Counted from the stretch's first letter, positions 35,565 to 47,349 are shown. The stretch: 64,000 nucleotides of DNA from Mytilus californianus (GCF_021869535.1 NW_026262593.1:61092318-61156317), one strand, 5' to 3'. The notes: generated by a model not told the origin, from the sequence alone. Made by a program: numbers and translations.

Positions 35565-36140
35565 TCATATTTCCATGGAGATTATTTGGCTCTGCCCCCT
35601 CAGTCATGGTCTATTGACTTTTAAAATTTTGATTTATTAACGTATTAGTCTATGACTAGGTCAGTTCAAGGGGAACCATTAGTAGTAGGCCAATGTTAAT
35701 TGGTATCCAGTTGTATAAGCATTAGCACGTCTCATTTCCATGGAGAATATTTGGCCCCGCCCCCTCAGTCATGGCCTATCGATTTTGAAACTTGCTTAAT
35801 TTACATGTATTAGTTTGTTATTAGATCAGTTTAAGATGAACTGCTATTATGTTAAGTCAACGATATTTGGTATGCGAATTTATTGGCATTTGCAATAATC
35901 GTTTTCATGGAGATTATATAGCCCCACCCTCTCTTCATTGTTCATCGACTTTGAAACTTTTACCTAGTTTACAAGTTAATATTTGTTTAGGGAATGACTT
36001 ATAATAAGTCAAAGCTCTTTGTAATGCAGTTGTATATGCATTGGCACATCTCATTTACATGGAGATTGGTTAGCCATGTACCTCAGTCATGGTTCATTTG
36101 ACTTTGAATATTTGCATAACTTATGTAACATGTTAAAGTA
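35565..36140 (+). repeat. degenerate ~150-170-bp tandem repeat, about 4 units
   Basis: The words CATGGAGATTAT or a variant, GCCCC-CCTCAGTCATGG, ATCGACTTTGAAACTT and ATTGGCA recur at starts near 35573, 35740, 35908 and 36058. Units are well diverged, so the array is old. Confidence 0.7.
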
Positions 36141-36266
36141 TTGCTATTTTAATTTCAATCTTATGCATAATCAAAATCAAAATTAGGCAAGATATATCTC
36201 TCTGATAACAGTTTTATTATAGAAAATATGGGCGGTTGACTCTTGAAAATTTTAAACACTCTTTTT

Positions 36267-36535
36267 ATGCCCCATTTATGGGCATTCTTTTTTCTGGTCA
36301 GTCCATCCTTTCGTCCGTCCGTTCGTTCGTTCGTTAAAGTTTTTGGTCAAGGTAGTTTTTGACGAAGTTGAAGTCCAATCAACTTGAAACTTAGTACACA
36401 TGTTCCCTATGATATGATCTCTCTGATTTTAATGCCAAATTAGAGTAATGACTCCAATTTCACTATCCACTGAACATAGAAAATGATAGTGCAATTGGGG
36501 CATATGTGTACTATGGACACATTCTTGTTATAACC
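36267..36535 (+). repeat. mollusc interspersed repeat with (CGTT)n
   Basis: TATGCCCCATTTATGGGCAT, then CGTCCGTCCGTTCGTTCGTT, AACTTGAAACTTAGTACACA and GGGGCATATGTGTACTATGG, ACACATTCTTGTT. I know this layout as a common molluscan repeat. Class unknown. Confidence 0.55.
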
Positions 36536-36539
36536 TACT

Positions 36540-38980
36540 TCACTTATTGAGCTAATTTTTAGTAAATGAGTTTACAATAATTAAGTTACAGGTCAAATTT
36601 TATTTGGTGACCTGTACCACTGAATTTTGACGAAATTACAGGCTTTGGACTTTGAAAAATTTACACTCCTAAAAGTGGCTTCAAGGGTTATTTGGCCAGC
36701 AGGGCCTTTGATTTCTTGGAAAATTTATTCTGTAAATTACTAATATTATTATATTATTATTTACATTGTAGAACGATTATCATCATCAATGTTAAAAAAA
36801 AAGAGTTGTAACAAGGAAAAATTCAGTTGGAGATAAAAGTAAGTGAGAATTTGTAATATTCCACTATTTAGAATTAGTTAAACCATACGCAGAAGAGCGT
36901 TTATTAGCAAAAGAAAATGCAACTCCACATGGATATCTTACATTGGTTAAGTCAACCTTGTAACGTTAAACATGATGACTTGTTGCTGCTACAGCCAGGC
37001 TGTTATCAATTTACGGGGGGGGGGGGGGGGGGGTTGGTATACGTAGACATAATTTTGCCCTTTTACAGTCAAGCAAATAGTATTTTAGTGAACGTAATCT
37101 CGTTCAATATCAGGACATTCAGATTAATAATGGGTTCCTACAACATATATTTCCATATGAATGTAAAGAACATTTTTCAAGTCCATGCAGTATTTCAAAA
37201 TCTGAGAACATATGACTGCAACTCCAACACCTAAACAAATTAGAAATGATATGTAGATAAGGCGATGTGGTATGATTGCCAATGAAACAACTCTCCCCAA
37301 TAGACCACATGGCACAGCTATACGTCACCACAGGGCCTTCAACAATCGGGAAAGATGACTAGAATATGCTTAAACATTACGTTCAGTGAATGGCTGTAAA
37401 GAACCATGTCTAAGGTTACAGTAACATTAACTTTGTTGTTTTGGATAAGATATTTGTCAGCAATTATCTTTATTGGTCATAGATTGTCAACAGCGTATTA
37501 TTTCGAAAACAAAAGCAGTAGAAACCCGCCAATGCCCACTCCCTTTCTTTCAGAACCCAAGTCTGTGAAAAGGTCAAGATGATGAACCCGAATTTGATAT
37601 TCCTGATTTTTAGTCGGAGCCTTTAGAAGATGAAATAACAGTAGGTGATTTGTTGACAAAAATATAAGGGATAATGCTAAGGCATTATTTATTCACTAAA
37701 CCTAAAATTGAGATAAGAAATACAAATGAGAACAAATAACAATAAATCACTTCGTAAACACAAATCCAAAATTTTGCCAGTTTAACACCAGAGGTTGAAG
37801 TTGCAAAATTGAGTTTCGCTGACTGCTCGTTAAACCTATTTGAACCTGCAACAAAACAAAACAGACTTTTGAAGAATTTCAGAAGTATGTATTCCCTTCA
37901 TATTTTTTTAACATTTTGCATTCATAAAAAACAAGTGTTTTGCGTTCGTGTGTGAGCGTCTTGGTAGGGTTTATAGAATAAAGAATAATGGACAAAATAA
38001 GCAACGAATGAAAAAAATGGTCTACATATTATATAAAGAATGGACGAGTGCCAGACCCTCATGTAATATGTATAATAAATATTTTGTGGAAGTAATACAT
38101 GTTATAGATAATTTTCAGGGCAATTATTCTATATAGTGAATGAGGATCATGGATAATATCTTAAGGATTGGTGACGACGCTTCACCTCTTTAACATAGTT
38201 AAATGCTAGCATGGAATCTTAACAAGAACTCATTTGTATTTTCGGCACCAGATGTAGCATAGAAAACTTCTTTGATGACATATAAATCCTTGATATAAGA
38301 GATTGCTGGCTTTCTTCAGTTGACACATTCAAGGAAATTAAAGAAAATGTCCCTTTAAATCCTGAAGATGCCAAATGAATGTTCCTGAATGCTATTTTCT
38401 ATTGGAGAATTTGGTGTTGGGTAATTATATAAATTTATTACTATTTTTATTATTTTTTAAAATCAAAATTAAAATTTATAATTGTGCTCTACCTAAAGTG
38501 ATTTTTTTAACATACCTGCTTCAACAACACTTACATCAAAAATAAAAAATAAGGATAAGGATGTATAGGTACATATATTTACCCTTCACTAACAAACGTA
38601 TATTGATATAAAGGCAATTGAAATTGAAGACGGTTTTAATATGAAATATATATATATTTTTTTATTTGGAAATTTCATTCTCCGCAACTTGTGTTAATAC
38701 ATTTGTCACTGAACATGGTATGATCATCAACATCATATATAAATTCTTTACAGTTCGATTGTGCACAGTAATAATATGGGTTGCCTATAACAATTAGTCA
38801 ATCACACTTGTTGTCAATATTGTTCTTGGAAAATATTGCACTGCACTTTTCAATTATTTCACTTATTGGAGGTTGCCGTATTGTTTCTAGCTCGGTAATA
38901 GGGCGTGTAAATAGTCGGTTCCTAAAACATTGAGCAAATTATTAGGTAAGTACTTCTGATATTTTTTTTCATATGTTTAG
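36540..38980. other. mixed intergenic sequence
   Basis: Contains a G19 run (37015-37033), an M1 fragment (37258-37350: GGCGATGTGGTATGATTGCC, ACGTCACCACAGGGCCTTCA) and an AGAATA-family fragment (37960-38060). A short coding-like piece near 37575-37670 reads DDEPEFDIPDF, a stop, then SEPLEDEITVGDLLTKI; I cannot assign it. No complete gene seen. Confidence 0.4.
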
Positions 38981-38981
38981 A

Positions 38982-39118
38982 GCAAAAAAGAAATCAAATT
39001 ATGATCTTAAATCTGTGGAGAATGCTGTCGAGAGCATTAAGTCTTGTCAAATGTTCACGATGAAGGCAGCAGAGCACTACAACGTGCCAAAGTCAACCGT
39101 TGGAGATAGAGTGACTTG
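38982..39118 (+). pseudogene. HTH_psq-like DNA-binding fragment (pogo/pipsqueak type)
   Basis: Following a possible acceptor (CATATGTTTAG), one frame encodes RAKKKSNYDLKSVENAVESI, then MKAAEHYNVPKSTVGDRVT and a stop. The A-E-H-Y-x-V-P-K-S-T-V-x-D-R pattern is the second and third helix of psq-type HTH domains. Such domains start pogo/Tigger transposases and some host transcription factors. Nothing after it resembles a DDE domain, so it is probably an exon or relic fragment. Confidence 0.6.
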
Positions 39119-39119
39119 A

Positions 39120-40795
39120 AAAAGAATTGTAATTCTTCATCTAAGCCCAACAGTGATGATATATCTTTCTAAAAGATATAAAAAAAAATGGCTGCTTTGA
39201 AAAAAATTTAATTCTATATGGCAATTTAAAATTTCAGCATTTAGTTACAATTAGCCATGAAAAAAAAATTCTGGTGTTGGTTTAAAAATACATGGGTAAC
39301 CGTCTCCTCCTTTTTACTTAATTTATACTTTCAAAATTCAAACAAGTCAGATTTATCTCTGTGTCAACACTTTATTTTCCCAACCACAAAAAATGAAACA
39401 ATCAAAAACAAATCAATCCATAATCTAAATTTATATAATTAATATTGGAGATTTTCTTAGAATCATTATATAACACTTCAACACGTTTCTCAGCGCACTC
39501 CCTCTCTACATTAAAAGTTTATTCACAGAATACCAACAGAAGAAGATAATCTTTTACAAGCAGCCTATATTGTCCTCTATACTGTACCTATGGCTATTGA
39601 ACACTTCATAGACAGAGAGTATAAAGGTGGTTCTCTGCAAACTATCCGTGTTTATAAAGATCAACTGACGGCCAAACTCAGTTCAAAGGAATGGATATAC
39701 TCAGCCAATTGATATAAATTCGACAAATTCTTTTAACAGATGAAGAATTGACGTAAAGAAAAGAGACATCCAAGAATAGCGGAAGATCAAATCATATGTT
39801 AAATGACAAATAGAGACATTATTTGCCGTAATCTCTTTTTTTATTTTTATGTTTCCGAGTTATATAAATAGGATTGTATTGATAAAAATGGGTGATTTTC
39901 TAGTATTCTGACTAAAAGAAATATATATATTTAAGAAATTTCTATGACACTTTGGTGTAATTGTTTAAACATAAGTTCCCTTTCGATTTGTTTTTTAGAT
40001 CTGATGACATTGCAGTGTTACAGAACTGTATTTGATGAAAAACCGTAGAAAACTCCAAGTGCCAAATAAATTATGTATTGTGTCTTTGGGTACGACTGTG
40101 TGTACATGCCTTTTTTTCTTGGAAAAAGGGGGGGGGGGGGGGTCTGTTTGAGCAGTGCTCGCAGTATTTCTAGTTGATCATATAAATTCATTTCAAGCAT
40201 AAAGGACGAGCTAAAAAAGGGGATGGGCGCATCATGCGCTCACGTCGCAACTCTTTATTAAATTTTGCAGCGCCATCTCCTTGAAAAGGCATAATTTCCC
40301 AACATGTTCACTGACATGTCACATTTTTTATGGTCTTATTTTGGTATTGTTCAGCTTGTTTTTGGATTATCTTTTACAACAAACGTCATATGTCCTTCAA
40401 AACGGAATTAAATGTAATAGTTTTTGGATACTTTGATCAATTAAAAAGACATAAAATCTTTTAAAGTACTTGGATCTTTTTAATGTGCCAAACTAGATTT
40501 ACTAAATAAAAATTAATAGAGTTTTGGAGCAAATATTCAATGCATTGACTTGAGATGGTGTTGTTAAATGTATCCTTGTTGAAGTGAAGATAAGGCAAAC
40601 AGGCCTAGGATGACCTACATATATTTTGTTTAAAATACATTCCAATATTCAAATGTGAGATAAATCAAAATATTGCTATGGTGTCCTCTCAAAATCAGCT
40701 CATGTCTCTACAGTTCATCACATACAGTAGTTCATATATGAAAATGGAACGCCATCACTGCCTTATCAAAAGAAACTATTATGACCTATGAAAAT
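39120..40795. other. intergenic, one G-run
   Basis: No supported gene. A G15 run sits at 40128-40142. A short open stretch near 39580-39715 (VPMAIEHFIDREYKGGSL) may be a gene remnant but has no partner. Confidence 0.35.
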
Positions 40796-40799
40796 GTTG

Positions 40800-41120
40800 C
40801 TTACATCATGTCAAAACACTATTACATGATATGAATACTTCATTACATCATGTGAATTCTTCAATACCTGATGTGGCTACTTCTTTACGAGATGTGAAAA
40901 CTTCATTACGTGATTTGAAAACTTCATAACATGATGTGATTACTTTATTATATGATGTGGTTATTTCATTATGAGATGTGGTTACTTCCTTACGTGATGT
41001 GGTTGTTTCATTACCTAATGTGAAAATTTCATTACATAATGTGAAAATAAAAACATGGTACATGATGCGAATACTTTAATATATGATGCGAATATTGCAG
41101 TACGTGATGCTACATTGTAG
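40800..41120. repeat. 21-bp tandem array, ~15 units
   Basis: Imperfect 21-bp units of the form ACTTCATTACGTGATGTGAA. Because 21 is a multiple of three, the minus strand has an open frame (40848-41063) with a seven-residue period around EVTTSxN. Nothing else suggests a gene, so I treat the frame as a by-product. Confidence 0.8.
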
Positions 41121-41247
41121 TACTGCCATTACGTGCTGTGAACTTTATATTATATACGTGATGTCAAATGTGATCTAAATGATATAAACTACTTTCAATG
41201 TTAATATAAATAATATGGGAGTCGCCATTTGTAATTTAAAAAAAGCA

Positions 41248-41636
41248 ATGGAGGAAATCCTTAACAAACTAGGCTTAGAGAGTCTTTGCAAACGATTCGA
41301 CGAAGAAAACATCACACCAAGCATTGCGTGCAAACTTTCTAAATATGACCTACAGTGTCTAAGACTTGTCAGTTCGTCTAATTACGTGTGAAATGCATAA
41401 AGTTCGGGAATCCTGTACCTATGCAACTTGAAGGTTCAAGAAAAAAATACGAGATATTCCAGTCAGTTCTGAAAAAATCTGATAGAATGTGGATTTTCTA
41501 TTAAGAACATAAGCAAATTGTTGGCCTTTTCGGAAAGAACTATTTATCGCAGGATGACACAGTATGGATTGGAATCGTATTCTTTCACAGACATTGACGA
41601 TGATGATTTAAACAAAGTTTTAGGAGACAGCAGGTA
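41248..41636 (+). pseudogene. HTH-bearing transposon- or integrase-type gene, N-terminal remnant
   Basis: An ATG at 41248 opens MEEILNKLGLESLCKRFDEE...LSKYDLQCLRL. After a stop/frame change comes FGNPVPMQLEGSRKKYEIFQ, and after another frame change ECGFSIKNISKLLAFSERTI...YRRMTQYGLESYSFTDIDDDDLNKVL. The last piece ends at a good donor (CAG/GTAATA, exon end at about 41636). The GFSxxxISxLLxxSERTIYRRM segment is a resolvase/transposase-style helix-turn-helix. I recall proteins of this layout followed by an rve integrase core in invertebrates and fish; that core is not present here. At least two frameshifts suggest a pseudogene. Confidence 0.55.
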
Positions 41637-41804
41637 ATAGGAATAAAGGAAAATATGATATATTGATTACTCTAAATACTGAATAAAGGTGTAAATAAAG
41701 TATAGGATGGTTCTAAAGGAAAATGTGATATATTGTTTTATCTAAATACAGAGATCAGGCCCTGGTTTCATAAAACATCTCTCTCAAACCTCATCAGTAA
41801 CTAA

Positions 41805-42340
41805 AACATAAAAGGCGAACTGTGTAAATAGTGTAGATAGTCATGATAGTGTAGATATAAGTAGCGGTAGTGAAGTAGAAGTTAGAAGTAGTGATGAAGT
41901 TAAAGAAGTAAAAGAACATAACCAATGTAGTGATGAAGTAAAATGGGCAAGGCCTAAACTAGGAGCCAAAAAAACACTTAAAAGTAAAGGCTGTTGTCTG
42001 TTCTATGGTCGGGTTGTTGTCTCTTTGACACATTCCCCATTTCCATTCTCAATTTTATGATGGTATTAACCGTAGGGTGCAATTACTTAGTATGCAGAAA
42101 GGTAGGGATATCAAAACATTTCAAAGTCAAAGGACAAACTAGTTAATGACCAGATATATAAACCAGTTGTTGTTTTGTTTGTTATATACGAGAAGGAAAA
42201 CCAAGAAATGTAAATATGATGGTTCAGGCTTTTTAATGAGACAGTTTAAAAGTGGGAAACCCCTTTCAAAGGGAATTCCAAAGAAAACACTAAAAGAAAG
42301 ATCTATTGTGGATCCTGACATGGGCTTTAGTAAAGAGAAG
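41805..42340 (+). pseudogene. coding-like remnant split by a short repeat
   Basis: From about 41812 an acidic/Ser-rich frame (NSVDSHDSVDISSGSEVEVR, then ARPKLGAKKTLKSKG) is interrupted by the repeat at 41988-42058. Another coding-like stretch at 42190-42330 (TKKCKYDGSGFLMRQFKSGK, KGIPKKTLKERSIVDPDMGF) runs into the family T element at 42341. I do not recognise the family. The two pieces may be one gene, but the link is only proximity. Confidence 0.3.
41988..42058 (+). repeat. short mussel repeat (second copy)
   Basis: GGCTGTTGTCTGTTCTATGG, GTCGGGTTGTTGTCTCTTTG and CCATTTCCATTCTCAATTTT, matching the unit inside the LINE at 17262-17345. Confidence 0.7.
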
Positions 42341-42666
42341 GATTGTTTGTTGGTTGCTTAACGTCCAGTGGCAAATATTTCATGAATATTCAGGACAAGA
42401 ACAAATTAACAATAAATACAATAGGTAGGTTCTGTAGTAGAGGCGTCTGGGATTGAGGTCGGAGAAATTTAGACTGCCACGGGAAATGAGGGTACATTGG
42501 ATAGGGACATAAATTTAGCCTTGCAACAGGTCACCTACGGACCCCTCAAATAGTTGTTACAAGGGTTCTTAACGTGCAAAGAGCGTGGCACTCTCTTTAC
42601 ACGAGGCATCGGATTTAACGTCCCCATTCTGACCGGACGTGGCTGCAAATTTATACATCCCACACC
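42341..42666 (-). mobile_element. family T retroposon, 5'-truncated
   Basis: It has the 3' tail side (GTTGGTTGCTTAACGTCCAG) and the body as far as GGCTGCAAATTTATACATCC. It lacks the ~100 bases that start full copies. 5' truncation is typical of LINE-mobilised copies. It directly abuts the 3' end of the hAT remnant. Confidence 0.8.
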
Positions 42667-42670
42667 TTTC

Positions 42671-43934
42671 CATTGATATTTACATGAAGTAAAGTTTGTA
42701 ACATATCTTCTTTCAATGACGATCTCAGTCTAGTTTTTATTCTTTTTATGGCACTTGCACCACGTTCAGGTCATGCATTGGAGACGGGCATTGACATAAA
42801 AATTTCGATAAAGCATAACAGGTGACTGAATGAATGGTAGCTTGCTTTGTTGACTAATAAATGCTGAAGAGCCCATTGTGTAGGGGTTGTACCTGTCATA
42901 CTCATTGCTCCTTCTGAAATTTCTTTTGGGATGTTGTGTTTGTATTTGAGAAGCTCATACTTAAACAACCCCCAGCTAGCTAATATTAACTTCATCTCTG
43001 TAGTCCTTTCTGTCTTCCTCTGTTTGGTGTGCAATCGAAAAGTGATCAACTAATGTTTCAATTTTGTCTACCCCGTAATTTTTAAAATACAGTGCGTCTC
43101 GTAAAGGTACAAGCATCGGGTTGAAAACATCAAATGCTGTCAACACTGGCAAGACATTTGAAAATCTACTGTCAATATTTTCTGTCAAAGCTCTTGCATA
43201 CTTTTCTAGAAGGTTTTTTAATTCCTCTTATTGATGAGGAGTTGGTGTCAATTCTACTGACTCATATCGACCACCTTCTTTCATTTCCTTTTCTATTTCA
43301 TGTATTGGCTCTTGTGTCTTAACCAGGTCATCTAATGCATCTGTAGTAAAGTTAATAGAGGATGCTATGCTTGAAAAATTAATGTTCCCTTGCTGAAATG
43401 CTCTACTAAATGATGCTAGTTTTGGTAACACATGGTGCAAAATTATTATAACACCGAGAAATTTAACAGTATGCATTTTTCTCAACAGACCATCTGCAGT
43501 CGGATCTTTCTCTTTTAAATTCCTCAAAGTTTGAGTTATGGCAACAAACTCATCATACACAGATTTGACAGACTGGTCAAAGGATAACCACCGTGTGCTG
43601 CATGCTTTTTTAACCTTTTTGTCAGACTCTTTCTGGTGTTTCTTGGTAAATCGTTTCCGTGTACAGCATGTAATTCTAACTGAACTTTTGTAAGGCTGGC
43701 ACACCGCTTTAGAGAATTTTCAAAAAAGGTCCAGAACTGTCTTAATATTCGTTCTAAATCATTCATGTACTTTATGCTGGTATTAGAATCTGTGCACGAG
43801 AGTGCAAGTCGGTGACATATACAGTGTATGGAAAGCAAAGATGGGTTGTCCGTTTTTAAACGAGTGGCAACACCAGACTTCTTGCCAACCATCACACTGG
43901 CGCCATCAGTAACTAAACTTGTACATTTTTTCAA
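42671..43934 (-). pseudogene. hAT-family transposase-like gene, broken
   Basis: The minus-strand frame starts mid-protein with CTSLVTDGASVMVGKKSGVA, then SIHCICHRLALSCTDS (the hAT core with the conserved CxxH-R-L-xL element). Later come CSTRWLSFDQSVKSVYDEF and LTAFDVFNPMLVPLRD, and the C-terminal hAT dimerisation region (VSNA-stop-PERGASAIKRIKTRLRSS). The frame shifts near 43670 and 43010, and stops lie at 43228-43230 and near 42770. The N-terminal BED-finger part is missing; a repeat starts just upstream. It resembles domesticated or low-copy hAT proteins (ZNF862-like), but here it is dead. Confidence 0.8.
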
Positions 43935-44025
43935 ACCCAGGTTATTTCTTAAATAAATAAATATTTATTTATGTTTTGCGTCAATAAAGATTAAAGCAAC
44001 TATCGACTTAGCGTTTAACATTACA

Positions 44026-44390
44026 AACCAATTAACAATAAATACAATAGGTAGGTTCTGTAATGTAGGCCGTCCGGGAAGAAGGTCGGGGAAATTTAGA
44101 CTGCCACTGGAAAATGAGGGTAAATTGGATAGGGACAGCAATTTTGCCTTGCAACAGGTCACCTACGGACCCCTCAAAGAGTTGTTGCAAGGGTTCTTAA
44201 CGTGCAGAGAGCGTGGCGCACTCTCTACACGAGGCATCGGATTTAGCGTCCCCATTCTGACCGGACTTGGCTGCGTATTTGTACATCCCGCACAGCCAAA
44301 CGGACGCCCCACTTTGGCAAGGGTTCTACTGCCGGTCGGAAGAAGACCTGTAGTGACCCTATTTCTATTCCCCAGTCACCCTTGGGGATA
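44026..44390 (-). mobile_element. family T retroposon, lacking the usual 3' tail
   Basis: The body from AATTAACAATAAATACAATA to CCCAGTCACCCTTGGGGATA matches other copies. The usual tail (CTTAACGTCCAGTGGC) is replaced by unrelated sequence at 43940-44025 (GACTTAGCGTTTAACATTAC). It may be a different subfamily end or a rearranged copy. Confidence 0.7.
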
Positions 44391-44439
44391 ACATTAATGT
44401 TGACGTTTACATACTATGTATTCAAGTTATTACTGTCAG

Positions 44440-44935
44440 CTCTTGTTATTTCAGGTTCCAGGTTTCCGTAACTGGTACAACGTCAAATTCACAGGCGACC
44501 AAGCAATTTATAATATCATCCCTTCGTAAATTTTACGGACGCCATCACGAGTTGGTTCACCGTTATGGAATAACCGTTTCACAGATAATATCGGATATGT
44601 TCCTTATGTCGTAACTACAACATGTACAATACCCTTCCCTTTTCACGAATGTGACCTACCGAATTAGACTATTTACCGGATTTGAAATAACATAAGCAAC
44701 ACGACGGGTGCCACATGTGGAGCAGGATCTGCTTACCCTTCCGGAGCACCAGAGATCACCCCAAGTTTTTGGTGGGGTTCGTGTTGCTTAGTCTTTAGTT
44801 TTCTATGTTGTGTCATCTGTACTATTATTTGTCTGTTTGTCTTTTTATTTTTGGCCGTGGCGTTGTCAGTTTGTTTTCGATCTATGAGTTTGACTGTCCC
44901 TCTGGTATCTTTCGTCCCTCTTTTATACATACGAA
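44440..44935 (+). repeat. mussel interspersed repeat, family M2 (long copy)
   Basis: Landmarks in order: TTTATAATATCATCCCTTCG, ATCACGAGTTGGTTCACC, CGACGGGTGCCACATGTGGA, CCCTTCCGGAGCACCAGAGA, GGTGGGGTTCGTGTTGCTTA, TGGCGTTGTCAGTTTG, TATGAGTTTGACTGTCCCTC and TCGTCCCTCTTTTA. Inverted or partial copies lie at 3985, 10535, 12290, 13500 and 21385. A well-known mussel repeat; class uncertain. Confidence 0.7.
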
Positions 44936-44939
44936 CTGT

Positions 44940-45640
44940 TAAAGGATTACAGAAAAGGAGATGTGGAAATACATGTAGCTGTTTGAACTAATCATTTATT
45001 TGGTTGAGGTACCATAGTATTGCTATATGTTATACTAGAACTCTATGAAAAACCATTTAAGTCAAGAAGAGCACCATTATCGATTGACAGAATAAAGGCC
45101 GATTAACGAAAAACGTTTTCCTACATAACTTTTTTATTTATATATAAAGTGTATATTGACGAAATTTTAAAATTTGGTCTGTTATCGCTACATGTGACGT
45201 AACACAGGTAAATGTAAAATAATTTTGACGTTGGTAGTAACCTAACCCGTAACCATATTTTCGTCAATTCTCTGTTGTACTTTTCGCATAAAACAAGTTT
45301 AATGACTCTCATGACTATCTTGAACATTCACATTAAGTATATTTAATTAAAGAAGTATGCACTAGAATAATCTTGAATGTTAAACAAGTATATGGTTGAC
45401 CTATTATCTTCACACCAATAGTTTTAATTATATTATTTTCTCACCTACTTTATTTCTGACTAGTGACGTCACACAGGTGAATGTTAAATAATTTTGTCGT
45501 TGATAGTACGACATGTTCCTGTAAAATCGTCTTGTAAAGCATTGCCAGATACAGTTAGCCACGCTTGTCCTTGTAACCCATCTATGTCTTCATTGTTAAA
45601 TTCTGAGAGGCCAGCCTGACCTGAATAAATGCCATGCTTC
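44940..45640. other. intergenic, nothing recognised
   Basis: AT-rich. A ~35-bp string (GTGACGTAACACAGGTAAAT and GTGACGTCACACAGGTGAAT versions) occurs at about 45194 and 45463, each followed by ATAATTTTG-CGTTG-TAGTA, so two related segments are present. Confidence 0.4.
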
Positions 45641-45645
45641 GATCG

Positions 45646-47349
45646 CTAGTGATTAGGTATGGCACTGAAGAATTTGAATGACCAAATATCTTTTTTCTCT
45701 GATCTGAGAGGAGATTGTAGTACATTCACCTGGTGTTCGATTTTAAGTGGCAGATCATAAAAGTAAAATTTGTTTCCATCTCCTCTAGGGCTTATGACTG
45801 TCCCTGTGGTATCCCAGTTTACTACATTTTGTTTTGTCATGTTGTGCCAAATCCGGATTCCCGTCTCTGACCAGTATACAAGGTATGGAGGGAGTATATC
45901 TTCTTTCATTTTCCAGCACATTTCTGACAGGCTTCCGAATTCGGTTTGATCCAATTTGTTTGAATAATGAGATTTAGTTGCAATCTGGAAAGTATGTTTT
46001 TGTGTTACCGAAATTTGATAAATTTCCTGCAATTTTGACAACGTTAGGAGTATTTTTAGTATTGTTTTTAGTTCAATTTAAATGGTTTTCTCTACGGCAC
46101 AATAGTTCCTTCACTTTTTCTGTGCAATCCTCTGTTAGGACGCGCATGGCTCACTGTCATCATGTTAAACTTGTGAATCAAGGTTGATAGTCACCAATTT
46201 ATGATTTATCGGGCGTCATGGAAAACGTGCATTTATTTATTGCAGTTTGTTAATCTACAAAGATCTTTGCCATGGAATTATGGAGACGATCTGTTTAGTC
46301 TCCTTTTGTTGGCGATTTGCACTATGTGCCATCTAAACATATAAACACAATATGGATTTTTCCATATATTATGCCGTCATTTACAAGATACTCCCATGCA
46401 TGATCCTTTTACAAAACAACGTCCTTTCTGTGTTTCACACAACTTATTATATTTGTGGTCAGGTATATAGAAATAATTGATTTAAGGTACGTTTGTCTCA
46501 AAATATTTATTTGGTAGTTTTATTCAAAGTGAGCATTCAGTTGTTTCGGATGTAATTCTTTGATTTATTGTCAGGGTTTCTGCAATATCTGAGTGATCTT
46601 CATCAGTTTCTGTGTCATGTTAGAAGGATATTCTTCTATTCTATCATCCGTAACGATGCGGTGTGTTTTTTCTATCCTCCTTGGTTCTTTGATTGTCATA
46701 AAATACTTGGTTTTCTGTTCTATTTGCATCTGTTGATGTTGCTCTTTCAAGTTTACGATCTCCATCAAATTACTGTTTCAGTATATGGACATTAGTTTCT
46801 TGTTTAATTTCTCCTAATACTTCAGGTTCAGTAGAAGACTTTTCAGTTCTTGTGGTGATACTTTTTGTCATTTTAGCATAGTTATTTTGCCTCTTATCAT
46901 GATCATTTGATTTCCAGTTTGCGTTATCTCTTAACAAGTGTATCGGTTTTCAATCCTTTGTAGCATCAATTATTGCGGCGGTGAAATTTCCAGAAAATGT
47001 GTCCAGTAAGGTTAAACCGTACCTTAAGCAAACACATATGGGTTGCAATCAGTCAAACACCTGTTAATGGAAAATTTAAATGTACATAAAACATGTTCTT
47101 GTGCGGATGAAAACTACTCTTAACAAATAAATATTCGTAATTTTGGCGATGTGTTGGCAGTATAAAGAACGGCTCACAGTTCTGTTTACTGTGTAGCAGT
47201 TTGTCTTTCAGCCATATAACATGTTTTCGTCGATGCTCTTTTGCTTTTTGTGACAAGTTGATTGATTAAATCTTTGTCCAAATAATTCCCGCTTATTGAC
47301 TTCAGAGTTCGATGTTCCAGGAATTTTGAATTAGGGTCAGGAAGTTTGA
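45646..47349 (-). pseudogene. decayed protein-coding unit that hosts the nested LINE
   Basis: Minus-strand coding-like pieces run from 57690-57540 (CSTCSKFQFNSSFFKLFYSL, GLATVNDDFMYISREF), across the LINE, into 47349-47186 (LPDPNSKFLEHRTLKSISGN, YLDKDLINQLVTKSK). They continue at 47230-47053 (HVIWLKDKLLHSKQNCEPFF, in another frame), 46768-46571 (KEPRRIEKTHRIVTDDRIEE) and 46041-45646 (VYWSETGIRIWHNMTKQNVV, then NWDTTGTVISPRG and FYFYDLPLK). Frame changes separate the pieces. The WDTTG...KFYFYDL pattern could be the start of a DDE-type core, but this is a guess. No function is assigned. Confidence 0.4.
47338..47349. repeat. target-site duplication of the outer LINE (3' side)
   Basis: CAGGAAGTTTGA, identical to 57528-57539 at the other end of the element. 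Confidence 0.9.

Noticed and set aside
40848..41063. 71-residue repetitive protein on the minus strand
   Set aside because: Its openness follows from the 21-bp repeat period; no start context, splice sites or flanking coding sequence support it.
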